Of a stretch of DNA of 64,000 nt, positions 1-8,439 are shown in pieces. The stretch is taken from positions 434,001-498,000 of the forward strand of contig JAILXV010000003.1 in NCBI GenBank assembly GCA_045430285.1, read 5' to 3'. The DNA is from Agarilytica sp045430285 (GTDB lineage: Bacteria > Pseudomonadota > Gammaproteobacteria > Pseudomonadales > Cellvibrionaceae). The notes under the pieces are model-generated. The model did not search any database and was not told where the DNA came from. It saw nothing but the letters and a program-made list of their open reading frames with translations. Made by a program: the position numbers and the translations under genes. How positions within the stretch are numbered: position 1 is the first letter of the stretch; the number at the start of each line of letters is the position of its first letter.

Positions 1-883
1 GAATAAGCACCGCTTGCAGCGCCGCGAAAACAACATATACATTAAGCGCCATTTCATCGACACCGAGCAAATATAGCGGCACCATCACCATGGCCCGCTC
101 TGAAAACACTTGAACAAAGTGGCCACGAGACCCTGCCAACCAATCTAAGTTTTCCACCGAATGGTGTACCGCATGAATGGGCCAAAGCGAATTGACCTCG
201 TGATACAGTCGATGCTCCCAGTACAAAACAAAATCTGCACAAATAATGACAGCAATTACTTGGAACACTAACGGGGTTAAACGAATCGCCTCTTGCAACG
301 AAGCGCTAACAGCCCAATCAAAGTGACTCGCGTGGTAGTTTCCATAAAGAATAATTGCCGAGATTGCTAAATGGTTGAGGCAAAAGTAAAACAGGTCCAG
401 CCCCCACTCTTTTCGTAAAATCACCTGGTCTTTGTACTTTGGATAGATTTTTTCCAACGTCATAAAAATAAAAGCTGAGGCCAGAAAAGCCAATATCAAC
501 CAATCAACACCCAATGATAGACGCACAAGTTCAACCGGACCCGTAGGGATTGTATAACCCCCTAGGGCAAACGCGATTAAGGTGGTAACGATTCCTACGC
601 TACCCATTTTTCTATATTTGCCTAACGCAAAGGTCAGCACCCCAAAAAACAAGGAAAAATACATACCGTATTTCAGTATATTCTGCAGGAAATCTGCGTT
701 GTACACCTGACGTAGCTCATAAGTAGTTAGATACGCAGGAAACAGGTAAGCTAATACGGCCATTAGACTAAAGGCACCCAAAAACACTGAGCAATAGCCG
801 CTGATCTTCCCTTCGCCTAATCGAAATTGTCTTTCTGTATCAAGCTCAACATTTCTTTCCTGGTAGTTATATTCTTCTTTCAT
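1..883 (-). CDS. Sterol desaturase / fatty acid hydroxylase family membrane protein (3' end cut off)
   Basis: The reading frame is open from an ATG at 883 to the window edge, so at least 294 residues are present and the C-terminus is missing. Several hydrophobic segments come first. A histidine-box region follows, with HRLYH (HxxxH) at about 185-240 and HAVHH (HxxHH) at about 155-175, then NLDWLAGSRGH. Spaced His boxes between membrane spans are the di-iron ligands of the fatty acid hydroxylase superfamily (sterol desaturases, alkylglycerol monooxygenase-like enzymes). Such enzymes hydroxylate or desaturate lipids in the membrane. The substrate cannot be read from the sequence. An extended N-terminus of about 150 hydrophobic residues precedes the boxes. 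The gene lies upstream of nothing obviously related; the next gene is a PPOX protein on the same strand. Confidence 0.75.
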   Translation of the reverse strand, partial: MKEEYNYQERNVELDTERQFRLGEGKISGYCSVFLGAFSLMAVLAYLFPAYLTTYELRQVYNADFLQNILKYGMYFSLFFGVLTFALGKYRKMGSVGIVTTLIAFALGGYTIPTGPVELVRLSLGVDWLILAFLASAFIFMTLEKIYPKYKDQVILRKEWGLDLFYFCLNHLAISAIILYGNYHASHFDWAVSASLQEAIRLTPLVFQVIAVIICADFVLYWEHRLYHEVNSLWPIHAVHHSVENLDWLAGSRGHFVQVFSERAMVMVPLYLLGVDEMALNVYVVFAALQAVLI

Positions 884-931
884 TGGCTGCCTACTTTTTA
901 ATTTTATTACGTCACTGTAATTACATTTATC

Positions 932-1393
932 TTATGTCGACTTAAAAACGCCATACGTTTTCATTGACTGTTCTATTTGAGAGGATTCGGTCGTATTTGG
1001 AAATAACCAGTAACTTGGGGCAATGATTGGTTTAGCTTCCGTAAGGGTGATTTCAAAAATGGATTTAATCTCGAAATCCTTACCTCCCAAGGTATATAGC
1101 TTATCTTCCAATAGCTGGTAACCAGTATCGTTCCGTTCCACTATTCGGGCCCGCCCCTTCAACTTAAATCCTTTTTGTTTGAATACGTGAATCATGCTTA
1201 CACAAACATTAGGGTTCACCCTGATATTACTAACACTCTCTGGGGAAGCTATATTCGCAATAAGAAGTTTCGTATCCTCATGAGCGAGGAACATCTCTTT
1301 AGGTGAAACATTGGGGCAACCGTTCTCATCGGTGGTCGCCAACCAACATAGAACGCTTTCTTGAATGGCATTTTTTATCTCTTCCGTTAACAC
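932..1393 (-). CDS. Pyridoxamine 5'-phosphate oxidase-fold flavoprotein
   Basis: A 153-residue protein of the PPOX/FMN-binding split-barrel superfamily. The N-terminal half reads LCWLATTDENGCPNVSPKEM, then LIANIASPESVSNIRVNPNVCVSMI and KLKGRARIVE, the usual strand pattern of general-stress or F420/FMN-type PPOX proteins. Real PdxH is longer and has PLP-binding residues not seen here, so this is a family call only. The frame is open to an ATG at 1441, but the GTG at 1393 is a better start: GGGAGG lies five bases upstream and the conserved fold begins a few residues later (VLTEEIKNAIQ). It follows the metallopeptidase gene on the same strand by about 60 bases. Confidence 0.75.
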   Translation of the reverse strand: MLTEEIKNAIQESVLCWLATTDENGCPNVSPKEMFLAHEDTKLLIANIASPESVSNIRVNPNVCVSMIHVFKQKGFKLKGRARIVERNDTGYQLLEDKLYTLGGKDFEIKSIFEITLTEAKPIIAPSYWLFPNTTESSQIEQSMKTYGVFKST

Positions 1394-1449
1394 TTTGACC
1401 TCCCATATATCTCGAATTTTTGTCTTTTGTCTGAAACCCAATACCTATG

Positions 1450-2298
1450 TTAACTCTCGACCAAGCAGCATCGCTTATACTTTTTCCCGCTGCCGCAAGG
1501 ACACGGCCCACTTTTACTAAACCGGCGGTCGTTAGTGATTTCCTCAACGTTTTGTTGATAAAACTGTTCCAGCGCGGAGCATAATTTGGGATGCTTCTTT
1601 TTCAGCATTTGTGGTCGCTCAAAGAAATATTCAGATGCGACGCTGAAGAACTCAGCCGTATTCGTCGCCCCATAATCACGGATATTACTGTCATTGTCGA
1701 TTATCTCATTCATTTTCTGTCGAGCAAATTCAAACCACGGAATCGCATAGGCGTATTCCTTTAAGCGCTCTGGAAAGCCATCACATTCACCGTCTGCCAT
1801 ATCGATAAGGTGAACAAACTCATGAATGCCTACATTGCGCTTATCTCGGCTATTCAAAAACCCTTGATGAAGATGTGGTTTGCTTAACGCCATTTTTCCG
1901 TGCATTGGCCCAGTTCCCACCATGCCCGTGATACGTGCCTCACCACTGCATACGAAGTTTTCATCGAAGGCTGCAGGTAAGAGGTATACCGCTTTTAAAT
2001 TAAAGTAGTGCCACTTTGGAAAGGTCCAGACAGGAATAATAGCGCTCGCAGCGACCAGCAAACGATCTTCGTCGGTGACTTCGACGGCGACACCACCTTC
2101 AATATCGGTCGAATGGAGAAATAGAAGTATTCTTCGTTCAAATAATTCGCGATCGGATGAATTTAAGTTTTGATAAAAGTTTACGCTCCTCTCTAGGAAT
2201 GTAGACCACTCAGAACGCCAGACGTCTGTATATTCAGGGCCTGGATTTTTCGATCCACCAAAAACCCGTGTAAACAAGTATATGAGAAAGGATTTCAC
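1450..2298 (-). CDS. mtfA: M90-family zinc metallopeptidase (MtfA-like) with C-terminal SEC-C motif
   Basis: A 282-residue protein. The HEFVH motif in VGIHEFVHLIDMADG is the zinc site of peptidase family M90 (MtfA, the Mlc anti-repressor of enterobacteria). The N-terminal half, with the RSEWSTFLERSVNFYQNL and RILLFLHSTDIEGG stretches, also fits MtfA. The last 20 residues, GPCPCGSGKKYKRCC, are a textbook SEC-C zinc-binding motif as in the SecA tail. E. coli MtfA lacks this motif. The start is GTG at 2298 with AGGA six bases upstream. In enterobacteria MtfA modulates glucose PTS control through Mlc; no Mlc or PTS gene is in the window, so the role here is open. Fold call is firm, symbol is by homology. 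Confidence 0.82.
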   Translation of the reverse strand: MKSFLIYLFTRVFGGSKNPGPEYTDVWRSEWSTFLERSVNFYQNLNSSDRELFERRILLFLHSTDIEGGVAVEVTDEDRLLVAASAIIPVWTFPKWHYFNLKAVYLLPAAFDENFVCSGEARITGMVGTGPMHGKMALSKPHLHQGFLNSRDKRNVGIHEFVHLIDMADGECDGFPERLKEYAYAIPWFEFARQKMNEIIDNDSNIRDYGATNTAEFFSVASEYFFERPQMLKKKHPKLCSALEQFYQQNVEEITNDRRFSKSGPCPCGSGKKYKRCCLVES

Positions 2299-2371
2299 AG
2301 ATTTTCCTTCATAGTATCTATATCCCTAATCTGGCAGCCTCGCACGAAGGCACGGCCACGCTAAACAATTT

Positions 2372-2755
2372 TTAATTATTTTCTGTACGGCTTAGCAGCT
2401 CAATCGCTATATAGGCTGGTGTTTTGCCAACGCCTTCTTTATTAGCAGACACTTCAGGTGTAGAAGTAACCCATGACTCCACATCAACAATGCGACCTTC
2501 ATCACGTGTCGTCGCCACAACAAATTCGTAGAACGTTTTGTCATTCGCTAACCAGGTACCGTACCATAAATGACCAAGGGGGTTGGGTATGCCGCTCAGC
2601 AGGATAAGCAATCCTTCACTGAATTTTTGATCATACATTTGAAGTAGGTTTGGCAACCAAGAAATAGAAGCCGCGTTTTCGGAACATTTTTTCATTTCCA
2701 AGAACATCCGTTCATTCTGTTCTGTGATAGCGTTGTTAGTCATATTATTTGTCAC
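2372..2755 (-). CDS. Hypothetical protein, 127 aa
   Basis: I do not recognise this protein. It is soluble, with no signal peptide or membrane segment. The N-terminus is polar and holds a short repeat (MTNNMTNN), so translation could start at either Met. The middle, SWLPNLLQMYDQKFSEGLLILLSGIPNPLGHLWYG, looks helical and amphipathic. The C-terminal half (FYEFVVATTRDEGRIVDVESWVTS) suggests strands. It lies between the acyltransferase and the MtfA-like gene on the same strand, with gaps of about 55 and 75 bases, so it may be co-transcribed with either. Confidence 0.55.
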   Translation of the reverse strand: MTNNMTNNAITEQNERMFLEMKKCSENAASISWLPNLLQMYDQKFSEGLLILLSGIPNPLGHLWYGTWLANDKTFYEFVVATTRDEGRIVDVESWVTSTPEVSANKEGVGKTPAYIAIELLSRTENN

Positions 2756-2811
2756 GGCTTTTTATTTTGAAATAATGTAATTACCTGCACGGTGTTTTCA
2801 TTTCCCAATTT

Positions 2812-3768
2812 TTAGAACTGGTAGCGTCGCGTCCCGTCGAGTGAATTCTTGAATCGCTTATATTCCCACTGATACTGAGTTGGGCAATATGAGATGCATT
2901 CCTCTACGCCTTTATTTAGGGCCGCCAGACTTTCTGCCAGATCTTCGGAATAAATTTCTTTTGGCGCTTCTAAAAATACGGTTTCAAAACCTTTCGGAAC
3001 GCGCTTCACGAAGCCCATCATCACTGCACAATCTGCGCGCTGTGAAAAACCGTGGACCGTTGTCATCGTATAGGCTGGGACCCCATAAAACGGGCTAAAT
3101 TCACCAAAGCCCGCGTTGGGGTTCTGATCCGGTAAGACGGCCGTAATGCCACCACTGCGTAATGACTTTAATAGCAACGCAACGCCTTTGCGATTAGTAG
3201 GTACCAGTTGGGCGCCGGTTTTTTCTCGTGAGCTTTTAATCAATGGCTCTAGGTAAAGTTGTTTTGGGGGCTGATATAGGGCGGTAAGTTTCCCATAGGT
3301 GGGAAGCGTTAAACTCAGCACTTCCCAGTTCCCTAGGTGCGGCGCTAAGAAGATGATGCCTTTACCTTTCGCGAGCTCGTTTTTAATGAGCTCTTCGCCT
3401 TGGGTAGAAAAAATTCGGGATTGCAGCCATTCAAAACTACGGCTTTGAATAACGCAGATCTCCGCCGCCAAGCGACCAGTCTCGATCAAGCTTTCGCGGG
3501 CGAGCTTACGACGCTCTCCATCACTTAATTCTGGATAAGCGATGCTCAAATTCTCTAGTGTTACTTTGCTAGCACGGTCTTGTAAGGCCCAACTTACCCT
3601 GCCGAAAAACGCACCCAAAGCCCTCGCTACGCCCAAAGGCAAGCTGCCAATCGTCTTAATTAGTGCAATAGTAATACGGCCTTTTAGGCCAGGAGAGTAT
3701 TCTGGGTTTTCGGTGGAGGACATTAGTGACGCCAATAAAATTTGTGCAATTCTGCCAAAAGCACACAC
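2812..3768 (-). CDS. LpxL/HtrB-family lysophospholipid or lipid A acyltransferase
   Basis: About 318 residues, the usual size for the family. The motif APHLGNWE supplies the HX4E catalytic pair of LpxL/LpxM-type acyltransferases. It is followed by the conserved PPKQLYLEPLI, PDQNPNAGFGEFSPFYG and QYQWEYKRFK segments. The enzyme should transfer a secondary acyl chain to lipid A, or act on lysophospholipid or ornithine lipid, at the inner face of the inner membrane. The start is uncertain: the open frame begins with GTG at 3768, while an ATG at 3723 (MSSTENPEYS) is an alternative; neither has a strong Shine-Dalgarno sequence. Pseudomonads also carry an htrB-like gene beside glyQS, so this neighbourhood is conserved. 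It is divergent from glyQ. Confidence 0.85.
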   Translation of the reverse strand: MCAFGRIAQILLASLMSSTENPEYSPGLKGRITIALIKTIGSLPLGVARALGAFFGRVSWALQDRASKVTLENLSIAYPELSDGERRKLARESLIETGRLAAEICVIQSRSFEWLQSRIFSTQGEELIKNELAKGKGIIFLAPHLGNWEVLSLTLPTYGKLTALYQPPKQLYLEPLIKSSREKTGAQLVPTNRKGVALLLKSLRSGGITAVLPDQNPNAGFGEFSPFYGVPAYTMTTVHGFSQRADCAVMMGFVKRVPKGFETVFLEAPKEIYSEDLAESLAALNKGVEECISYCPTQYQWEYKRFKNSLDGTRRYQF

Positions 3769-3970
3769 CTGGGTCCATGAATGATTAGAAGTTTATTTTA
3801 TGAACAGTTTTTTACCACAACGATGCTCTGTCACACTGGGCTGCCTGCCCCATTTTCTCTCACTTTTCACGGATATGCCCGCCAACTAAATAAAGATGCG
3901 CGCAGCTGCGTAATCTAGGATAATTGCGCCCTCAATTTTCCAGATATTTCGCCAAATAAGAGTACATTAC

Positions 3971-4966
3971 GTGTCCAAACCAGCGGGAACCCCATCAGCG
4001 GCTCCAAAAACTTCGTCATTTACCCCTGACGTTTCGACCTTTCAAGGCTTAATCCACGCATTACAGGCGTATTGGGCCGACCAAGGCTGTGTCATTTTGC
4101 AACCACTCGACCTAGAAGTGGGCGCCGGCACCTTTCACCCAGCAACGTTTTTACGCGCGATTGGCCCCGAAACCTGGAACAGCGCCTATGTGCAACCTTG
4201 CCGCCGACCTACCGATGGCCGCTATGGCGAAAACCCCAACCGCTTACAACACTACTACCAATTTCAGGTCGTGTTAAAGCCCTCGCCCTCCAATATCCAA
4301 GAGCTGTACCTTGGCTCATTAGAGTATCTCGGCTTTGATACCCAGGTGCACGATGTGCGTTTTGTGGAAGATAACTGGGAATCCCCCACCTTGGGTGCAT
4401 GGGGCCTGGGTTGGGAAGTCTGGTTGAATGGTATGGAGGTAACGCAGTTTACCTACTTCCAACAAGTCGGCGGATTGGAATGTTTTCCGGTGACCGGCGA
4501 AATTACCTATGGCCTTGAGCGTTTGGCCATGTACTTACAGAATAAGAGTTCTATCTTCGATTTAGTGTGGACGGTTGGCCCAGATGGCACACCGGTCACT
4601 TATGGTGATGTCTTCCATCAAAATGAAGTGGAAATGTCCCACTTTAATTTTTCCCACGCGAATGTGGATTTTCTATTCAAAACCTTTGATGTCTGCGAAA
4701 AAGAATCCACCGCCTTGATAGAAGCTGGCTTACCTTTACCCGCATATGAAATGGTTATGAAAGCTTCCCACGCATTTAACTTACTTGATGCACGCTCTGC
4801 GATTTCCGTTACCGAACGACAACGTTTTATCTTACGCGTACGCAACCTCGCTCGCAGTGTTGCCCAAGCCTATTTCGATTCACGTTTAAAATTGGATTTC
4901 CCTTTGGCCCCAGAAGCTTTGAAAGAAGAAGTGAAAAGCCGAATTCAATCTGCGGGGGATAAATAA
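3971..4966 (+). CDS. glyQ: Glycyl-tRNA synthetase alpha subunit
   Basis: The alpha subunit of the alpha2-beta2 bacterial glycyl-tRNA synthetase, which carries the class II aminoacylation core. The diagnostic run includes TFQGLIHALQAYWADQGC, PLDLEVGAGTFHPATFLRAIGPE, PCRRPTDGRYGENPNRLQHYYQFQV and NGMEVTQFTYFQQVGG. At 331 residues it is slightly longer than E. coli GlyQ (303) because of an extra N-terminal Ser/Pro/Thr-rich stretch of about 20 residues. Translation begins at a GTG at 3971 if that extension is real. The gene starts a tight cluster, glyQ-glyS-gmhB-plsC, with one base to glyS. It is divergent from the LpxL-like gene, and the promoter should lie in the 200-base gap before it. Confidence 0.97.
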   Translation: MSKPAGTPSAAPKTSSFTPDVSTFQGLIHALQAYWADQGCVILQPLDLEVGAGTFHPATFLRAIGPETWNSAYVQPCRRPTDGRYGENPNRLQHYYQFQVVLKPSPSNIQELYLGSLEYLGFDTQVHDVRFVEDNWESPTLGAWGLGWEVWLNGMEVTQFTYFQQVGGLECFPVTGEITYGLERLAMYLQNKSSIFDLVWTVGPDGTPVTYGDVFHQNEVEMSHFNFSHANVDFLFKTFDVCEKESTALIEAGLPLPAYEMVMKASHAFNLLDARSAISVTERQRFILRVRNLARSVAQAYFDSRLKLDFPLAPEALKEEVKSRIQSAGDK

Positions 4967-4967
4967 G

Positions 4968-7043
4968 ATGAGCCATTCCTTTTTAGTTGAAATCGGTACC
5001 GAAGAGCTACCACCTACTTCATTGAAAGAATTATCTGATGCTTTTAGTGGGCACATTACGACTGCATTGAATAAGAAAGGCTTGGCCTTCGATACCGCGG
5101 CCTCTTATGCGACACCACGACGCCTTGCCCTTAGCCTCACCGGCTTAGCAGAGTCCACACCAGAAGTTGAAAACAAAGTGTGGGGCCCACCCGCAAAAAT
5201 TGCTTTTGATAAAGAAGGCAACCCCACCAAAGCTGCTGAAGCTTTTGCCAAGAAAAATGGCATAGACGTTTCCGCCCTTGAAACTGCGAACGACGGTAAA
5301 CAAGATAAACTTTTTTGTTTGAGTAAAAGCGGCGGCGAAGCCTCACGCGTTTTACTGGGCGATATCGTACGCGACGCGCTCAGGAACTTACCGATTAAAA
5401 AGCGTATGCGCTGGGGCGCGAGCCGCGTTGAGTTCGTGCGACCGGTGCAGTGGCTCGTATTATTACTCGATGACAAAGTGCTTGAAGAAGACATTCTTGG
5501 TGCAAGCGCATCAAACACCACTCGTGGGCATCGTTTCCACGCTAACCGCACCTTCGTTATTGAATCTAGCGCTGATTATGCCGAGCTACTCGAAAAAGAG
5601 GCAAAGGTTATTGCCGACTACGATCGGCGTAAGGCAATGATTAAATCTCAGGTCGAGAGTGTTGCCGCATCAATAAACGGCACCGCTGTTATCGAAGAAG
5701 ATTTGCTTGATGAGGTTACCGCCTTGGTAGAGTGGCCTGTTGCGCTTGCCGGAAAATTTGATGAAAGCTTTTTGAGCGTGCCCGCTGAAGCTTTAGTTTC
5801 TTCTATGACGGAACATCAAAAATATTTTCACTTAGTGGATGACAAGCAACAGCTCCTCGCTAAATTCATCACCGTATCCAATATTGAGAGTCACGACCCC
5901 GCTCAAGTGGTCGATGGTAACGAACGCGTTATTCGTCCTCGCTTGGCCGATGCCGCATTTTTCTTCGAAACAGATAAAAAATCCAGCCTAGAAAGCCGCC
6001 GCGAAAAACTTAAAACCGTTACCTTTCAAGCGCAACTTGGCAGTGTTTACGATAAGACAGAACGTATCAAACGCTTATCTGGATTTATCGCACAAGCGCT
6101 TAATACAGACGTCGCGCTCGCCGAACGCGCCGCCGAACTTTGTAAATCAGATCTCGTTTCTGCGATGGTATACGAATTCCCTGATATGCAGGGTATTGCA
6201 GGCAGCCATTACGCCCGCAATGACGGGGAAACAGACGAAATCGCCGAAGCGATGACCGAACAATATATGCCGAAATTTGCGGGTGACGATGTACCCGCAT
6301 CGACTACCGGCGCAATAATCGCATTGGCAGATCGTATTGATACCGTCACCGGTATTTTCGGTATTGGCCAAAAACCAACAGGATCAAAAGATCCCTTTGC
6401 TTTACGAAGAGCGAGCTTAGGTATATTGCGAATATTGGTCGACAAATCCTTTGCACTCGATCTGCAAAGCCTTGTTTCTTTTGCCGCTGAAGGGTTCTCT
6501 TCACTGCCTGAATCAAAGACGGTGGTTGATGACGTACTTTCCTATTGTTTGGAGCGCTTTAGGTCTTGGTATCAAGAGGCCAATATCGCTGCTGAAGTTT
6601 TCCAATCCGTTCACGCGAAGCAATTGACAGTACCCGTCGATATTAACCAGCGTGTTTATGCCGTTGAAGCATTTACGAAGCTGGCAGAAGCTCCAGCGCT
6701 AGCAGAGGCCAATAAACGCGTCTCCAATATATTGAATAAACACGAAGGCGATATCCCCCAAACCGTAAATACAGAGTTACTTTCTGAGGCCGCTGAAAAA
6801 GCGCTTTCTACTGCTTTAGAAAAAGCCCTCGTTAATGTTCGCCCGCTATTGGAAAACCAGGATTACGAAAAAGCCTTATCCTCACTCGCATCTCTTAAAC
6901 AACCTGTCGGTGACTTTTTCGATAATGTGATGGTGAATTGTGACGATACTGTACTTCGCGATAATCGTTTAGCGCTGTTAAATACACTGCGCAGTGTATT
7001 CCTAGAAGTGGCTGATATTTCATTGTTGGTGGTAAAAAACTAA
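4968..7043 (+). CDS. glyS: Glycyl-tRNA synthetase beta subunit
   Basis: The beta subunit (691 residues, normal length), needed for tRNA-Gly binding and for assembly of the tetramer with GlyQ. It opens with FLVEIGTEELPPTSL, typical of the family. Further matches are RPVQWLVLLLDD, RGHRFHA, SSMTEHQKYFHL, DARFFFETD-like DAAFFFETDKK, and GTKDPFALRRA-like GSKDPFALRRASLGILRI. The C-terminal anticodon-binding (DALR-like) region follows, with FFDNVMVNCDD. It starts one base after the glyQ stop, which implies translational coupling and equal synthesis. The gene ends three bases before gmhB. Confidence 0.97.
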   Translation: MSHSFLVEIGTEELPPTSLKELSDAFSGHITTALNKKGLAFDTAASYATPRRLALSLTGLAESTPEVENKVWGPPAKIAFDKEGNPTKAAEAFAKKNGIDVSALETANDGKQDKLFCLSKSGGEASRVLLGDIVRDALRNLPIKKRMRWGASRVEFVRPVQWLVLLLDDKVLEEDILGASASNTTRGHRFHANRTFVIESSADYAELLEKEAKVIADYDRRKAMIKSQVESVAASINGTAVIEEDLLDEVTALVEWPVALAGKFDESFLSVPAEALVSSMTEHQKYFHLVDDKQQLLAKFITVSNIESHDPAQVVDGNERVIRPRLADAAFFFETDKKSSLESRREKLKTVTFQAQLGSVYDKTERIKRLSGFIAQALNTDVALAERAAELCKSDLVSAMVYEFPDMQGIAGSHYARNDGETDEIAEAMTEQYMPKFAGDDVPASTTGAIIALADRIDTVTGIFGIGQKPTGSKDPFALRRASLGILRILVDKSFALDLQSLVSFAAEGFSSLPESKTVVDDVLSYCLERFRSWYQEANIAAEVFQSVHAKQLTVPVDINQRVYAVEAFTKLAEAPALAEANKRVSNILNKHEGDIPQTVNTELLSEAAEKALSTALEKALVNVRPLLENQDYEKALSSLASLKQPVGDFFDNVMVNCDDTVLRDNRLALLNTLRSVFLEVADISLLVVKN

Positions 7044-7046
7044 ACG

Positions 7047-7601
7047 ATGAGCAATTGGATAATTTTGGATCGCGACGGCGTTATTAATGTCGACTCCGAC
7101 GATTACGTAAAGAGTGCTGACGAGTGGCAAGCCATTCCCGGCAGTATAGAAGCAATCGCACAACTGAGTAAGGCTGGCTTTCGTATTGCGGTTGCCACGA
7201 ATCAATCGGGTATTTCACGAGAGTTATTCGATCTCGACGATTTGGAAGCTATGCACGGCAAACTAAATAGCTTAGTCGAAAAGGCCGGCGGCAGTATCGC
7301 TGGAATATTTTATTGCCCGCATCTACCTGATGCAGGCTGTAATTGCCGAAAACCCGCGACAGGTTTGCTGGACGAAATTGAATCACAATTTGAGACAGAC
7401 TTAAACAACGTGCCTTTTGTTGGCGATTCAGAAAAAGATATTCAGGCTGCATTCGCAAAAGGCTGCTCACCAGTTGTCGTACGCACAGGCAAGGGGCTGC
7501 GCACGAGTGAACTTGTATCAACTAACCCCGCTTATAAAGGCGTACCTGTTTTCGATGATTTGGCTGCCTTCGCCAAATCTGTCGTGGACGCACAAATATG
7601 A
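7047..7601 (+). CDS. gmhB: D-glycero-beta-D-manno-heptose 1,7-bisphosphate 7-phosphatase
   Basis: A 184-residue HAD-superfamily phosphatase. The nucleophile motif is ILDRDGVIN near residues 6-14. The threonine of motif II sits in VATNQSGISR. The Cys/His zinc cluster characteristic of GmhB is CPHLPDAGCNCRKP, and the motif IV acidic pair is in VGDSEKDIQAA. The enzyme removes the C7 phosphate from heptose bisphosphate in the ADP-heptose pathway for LPS core. It lies between glyS and plsC, as in pseudomonads, and overlaps plsC by four bases (ATGA), so the two are probably translationally coupled. Confidence 0.95.
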   Translation: MSNWIILDRDGVINVDSDDYVKSADEWQAIPGSIEAIAQLSKAGFRIAVATNQSGISRELFDLDDLEAMHGKLNSLVEKAGGSIAGIFYCPHLPDAGCNCRKPATGLLDEIESQFETDLNNVPFVGDSEKDIQAAFAKGCSPVVVRTGKGLRTSELVSTNPAYKGVPVFDDLAAFAKSVVDAQI

Positions 7602-8335
7602 ATGCACTCGCTTATATTCGCTCGTCGATCTTTTCGGTGGGCTATTTTATTCTCACCATAAGTTACGGCACCCTTTCAGTATTGACCTGGGTATTACCTT
7701 CACTGTTACGCCATAGAATTATCGCTTCGTGGACAACCGTCGTGATTCACTGGTTATGCATATCCTGCGGTGTGCGATATCAAGTTCTGGGGAAGGAAAA
7801 CCTATCGCTCGGCGAATCTGAGAAAGCCGCTCAAGTAGTGTTATCCAAACACCAGAGCACTTGGGAAACACTGTTCCTTCAAAGTCTTTTTTGGCCGGCC
7901 GCAACCGTATTGAAAAAAGAGTTATTACGCCTTCCATTTTTTGGCTGGGGCTTAATCGCTCTGCAACCTATCGCTATCGATCGCAGCAACCCGAGGGAAG
8001 CCCTTCGCCAAGTAAAACAAAAAGGCCTAAATCGTTTAGCTTCTGGCCTAAACATTATCTTGTTCCCCGAAGGCACACGTATGGCACCTGGGGAACGCGG
8101 CACCTATGCGCGAAGTGGCGCTGATATCGCAATTTCTGCCGGCGTGAGTATTTTACCCGTTGCGCTAAACGCAGCACGCTGTTGGCCTTCTAATACATTC
8201 CTGAAAAAACCTGGGTTGGTAACGGTTAGCGTTGGCCCAAAGATCTCTACCGAAGGTAAACGTAGTAAAGAAGTCATGAAAGAAGTTGAAGACTGGATAG
8301 AAAACGAAATGATTCGCTTAGAATCTACGTTTTGA
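7598..8335 (+). CDS. plsC: 1-acyl-sn-glycerol-3-phosphate acyltransferase (PlsC family)
   Basis: A 245-residue membrane acyltransferase with an N-terminal hydrophobic anchor (IFSVGYFILTISYGTLSVLTWVLPSLL). Motif I is KHQSTWE, that is HX4E where the usual form is HX4D. Motif III is LFPEGTRMAPGE, and VLKKELLRLPFFGWGL and PIAIDRSNPREAL supply the other conserved blocks. The reaction is acylation of lysophosphatidic acid to phosphatidic acid. It overlaps gmhB by four bases and ends the glyQ operon; a long hairpin follows at 8344-8375. In pseudomonads the equivalent gene (lptA) lies next to gyrB. Here about 20.7 kb separates them. Confidence 0.9.
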   Translation: MNALAYIRSSIFSVGYFILTISYGTLSVLTWVLPSLLRHRIIASWTTVVIHWLCISCGVRYQVLGKENLSLGESEKAAQVVLSKHQSTWETLFLQSLFWPAATVLKKELLRLPFFGWGLIALQPIAIDRSNPREALRQVKQKGLNRLASGLNIILFPEGTRMAPGERGTYARSGADIAISAGVSILPVALNAARCWPSNTFLKKPGLVTVSVGPKISTEGKRSKEVMKEVEDWIENEMIRLESTF

Positions 8336-8343
8336 CGCTTTCA

Positions 8344-8375
8344 CGAATATAGGGAAAGACTTTTCCCTATATTCG
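8344..8375. terminator. Long hairpin between convergent genes
   Basis: CGAATATAGGGAAA at 8344-8357 pairs perfectly with the sequence at 8362-8375, a 14-bp stem with a 4-base loop. It lies just after plsC and before the convergent 8440-9696 gene. There is no clear T-run on the plus strand, so it may be a weak terminator or an mRNA 3'-end stabiliser. Confidence 0.55.
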
Positions 8376-8439
8376 ATCACGATACTCTAGCAAAATCAGA
8401 CGCAACCACACCATTCAGTTTATACCCACTTGAACAATA

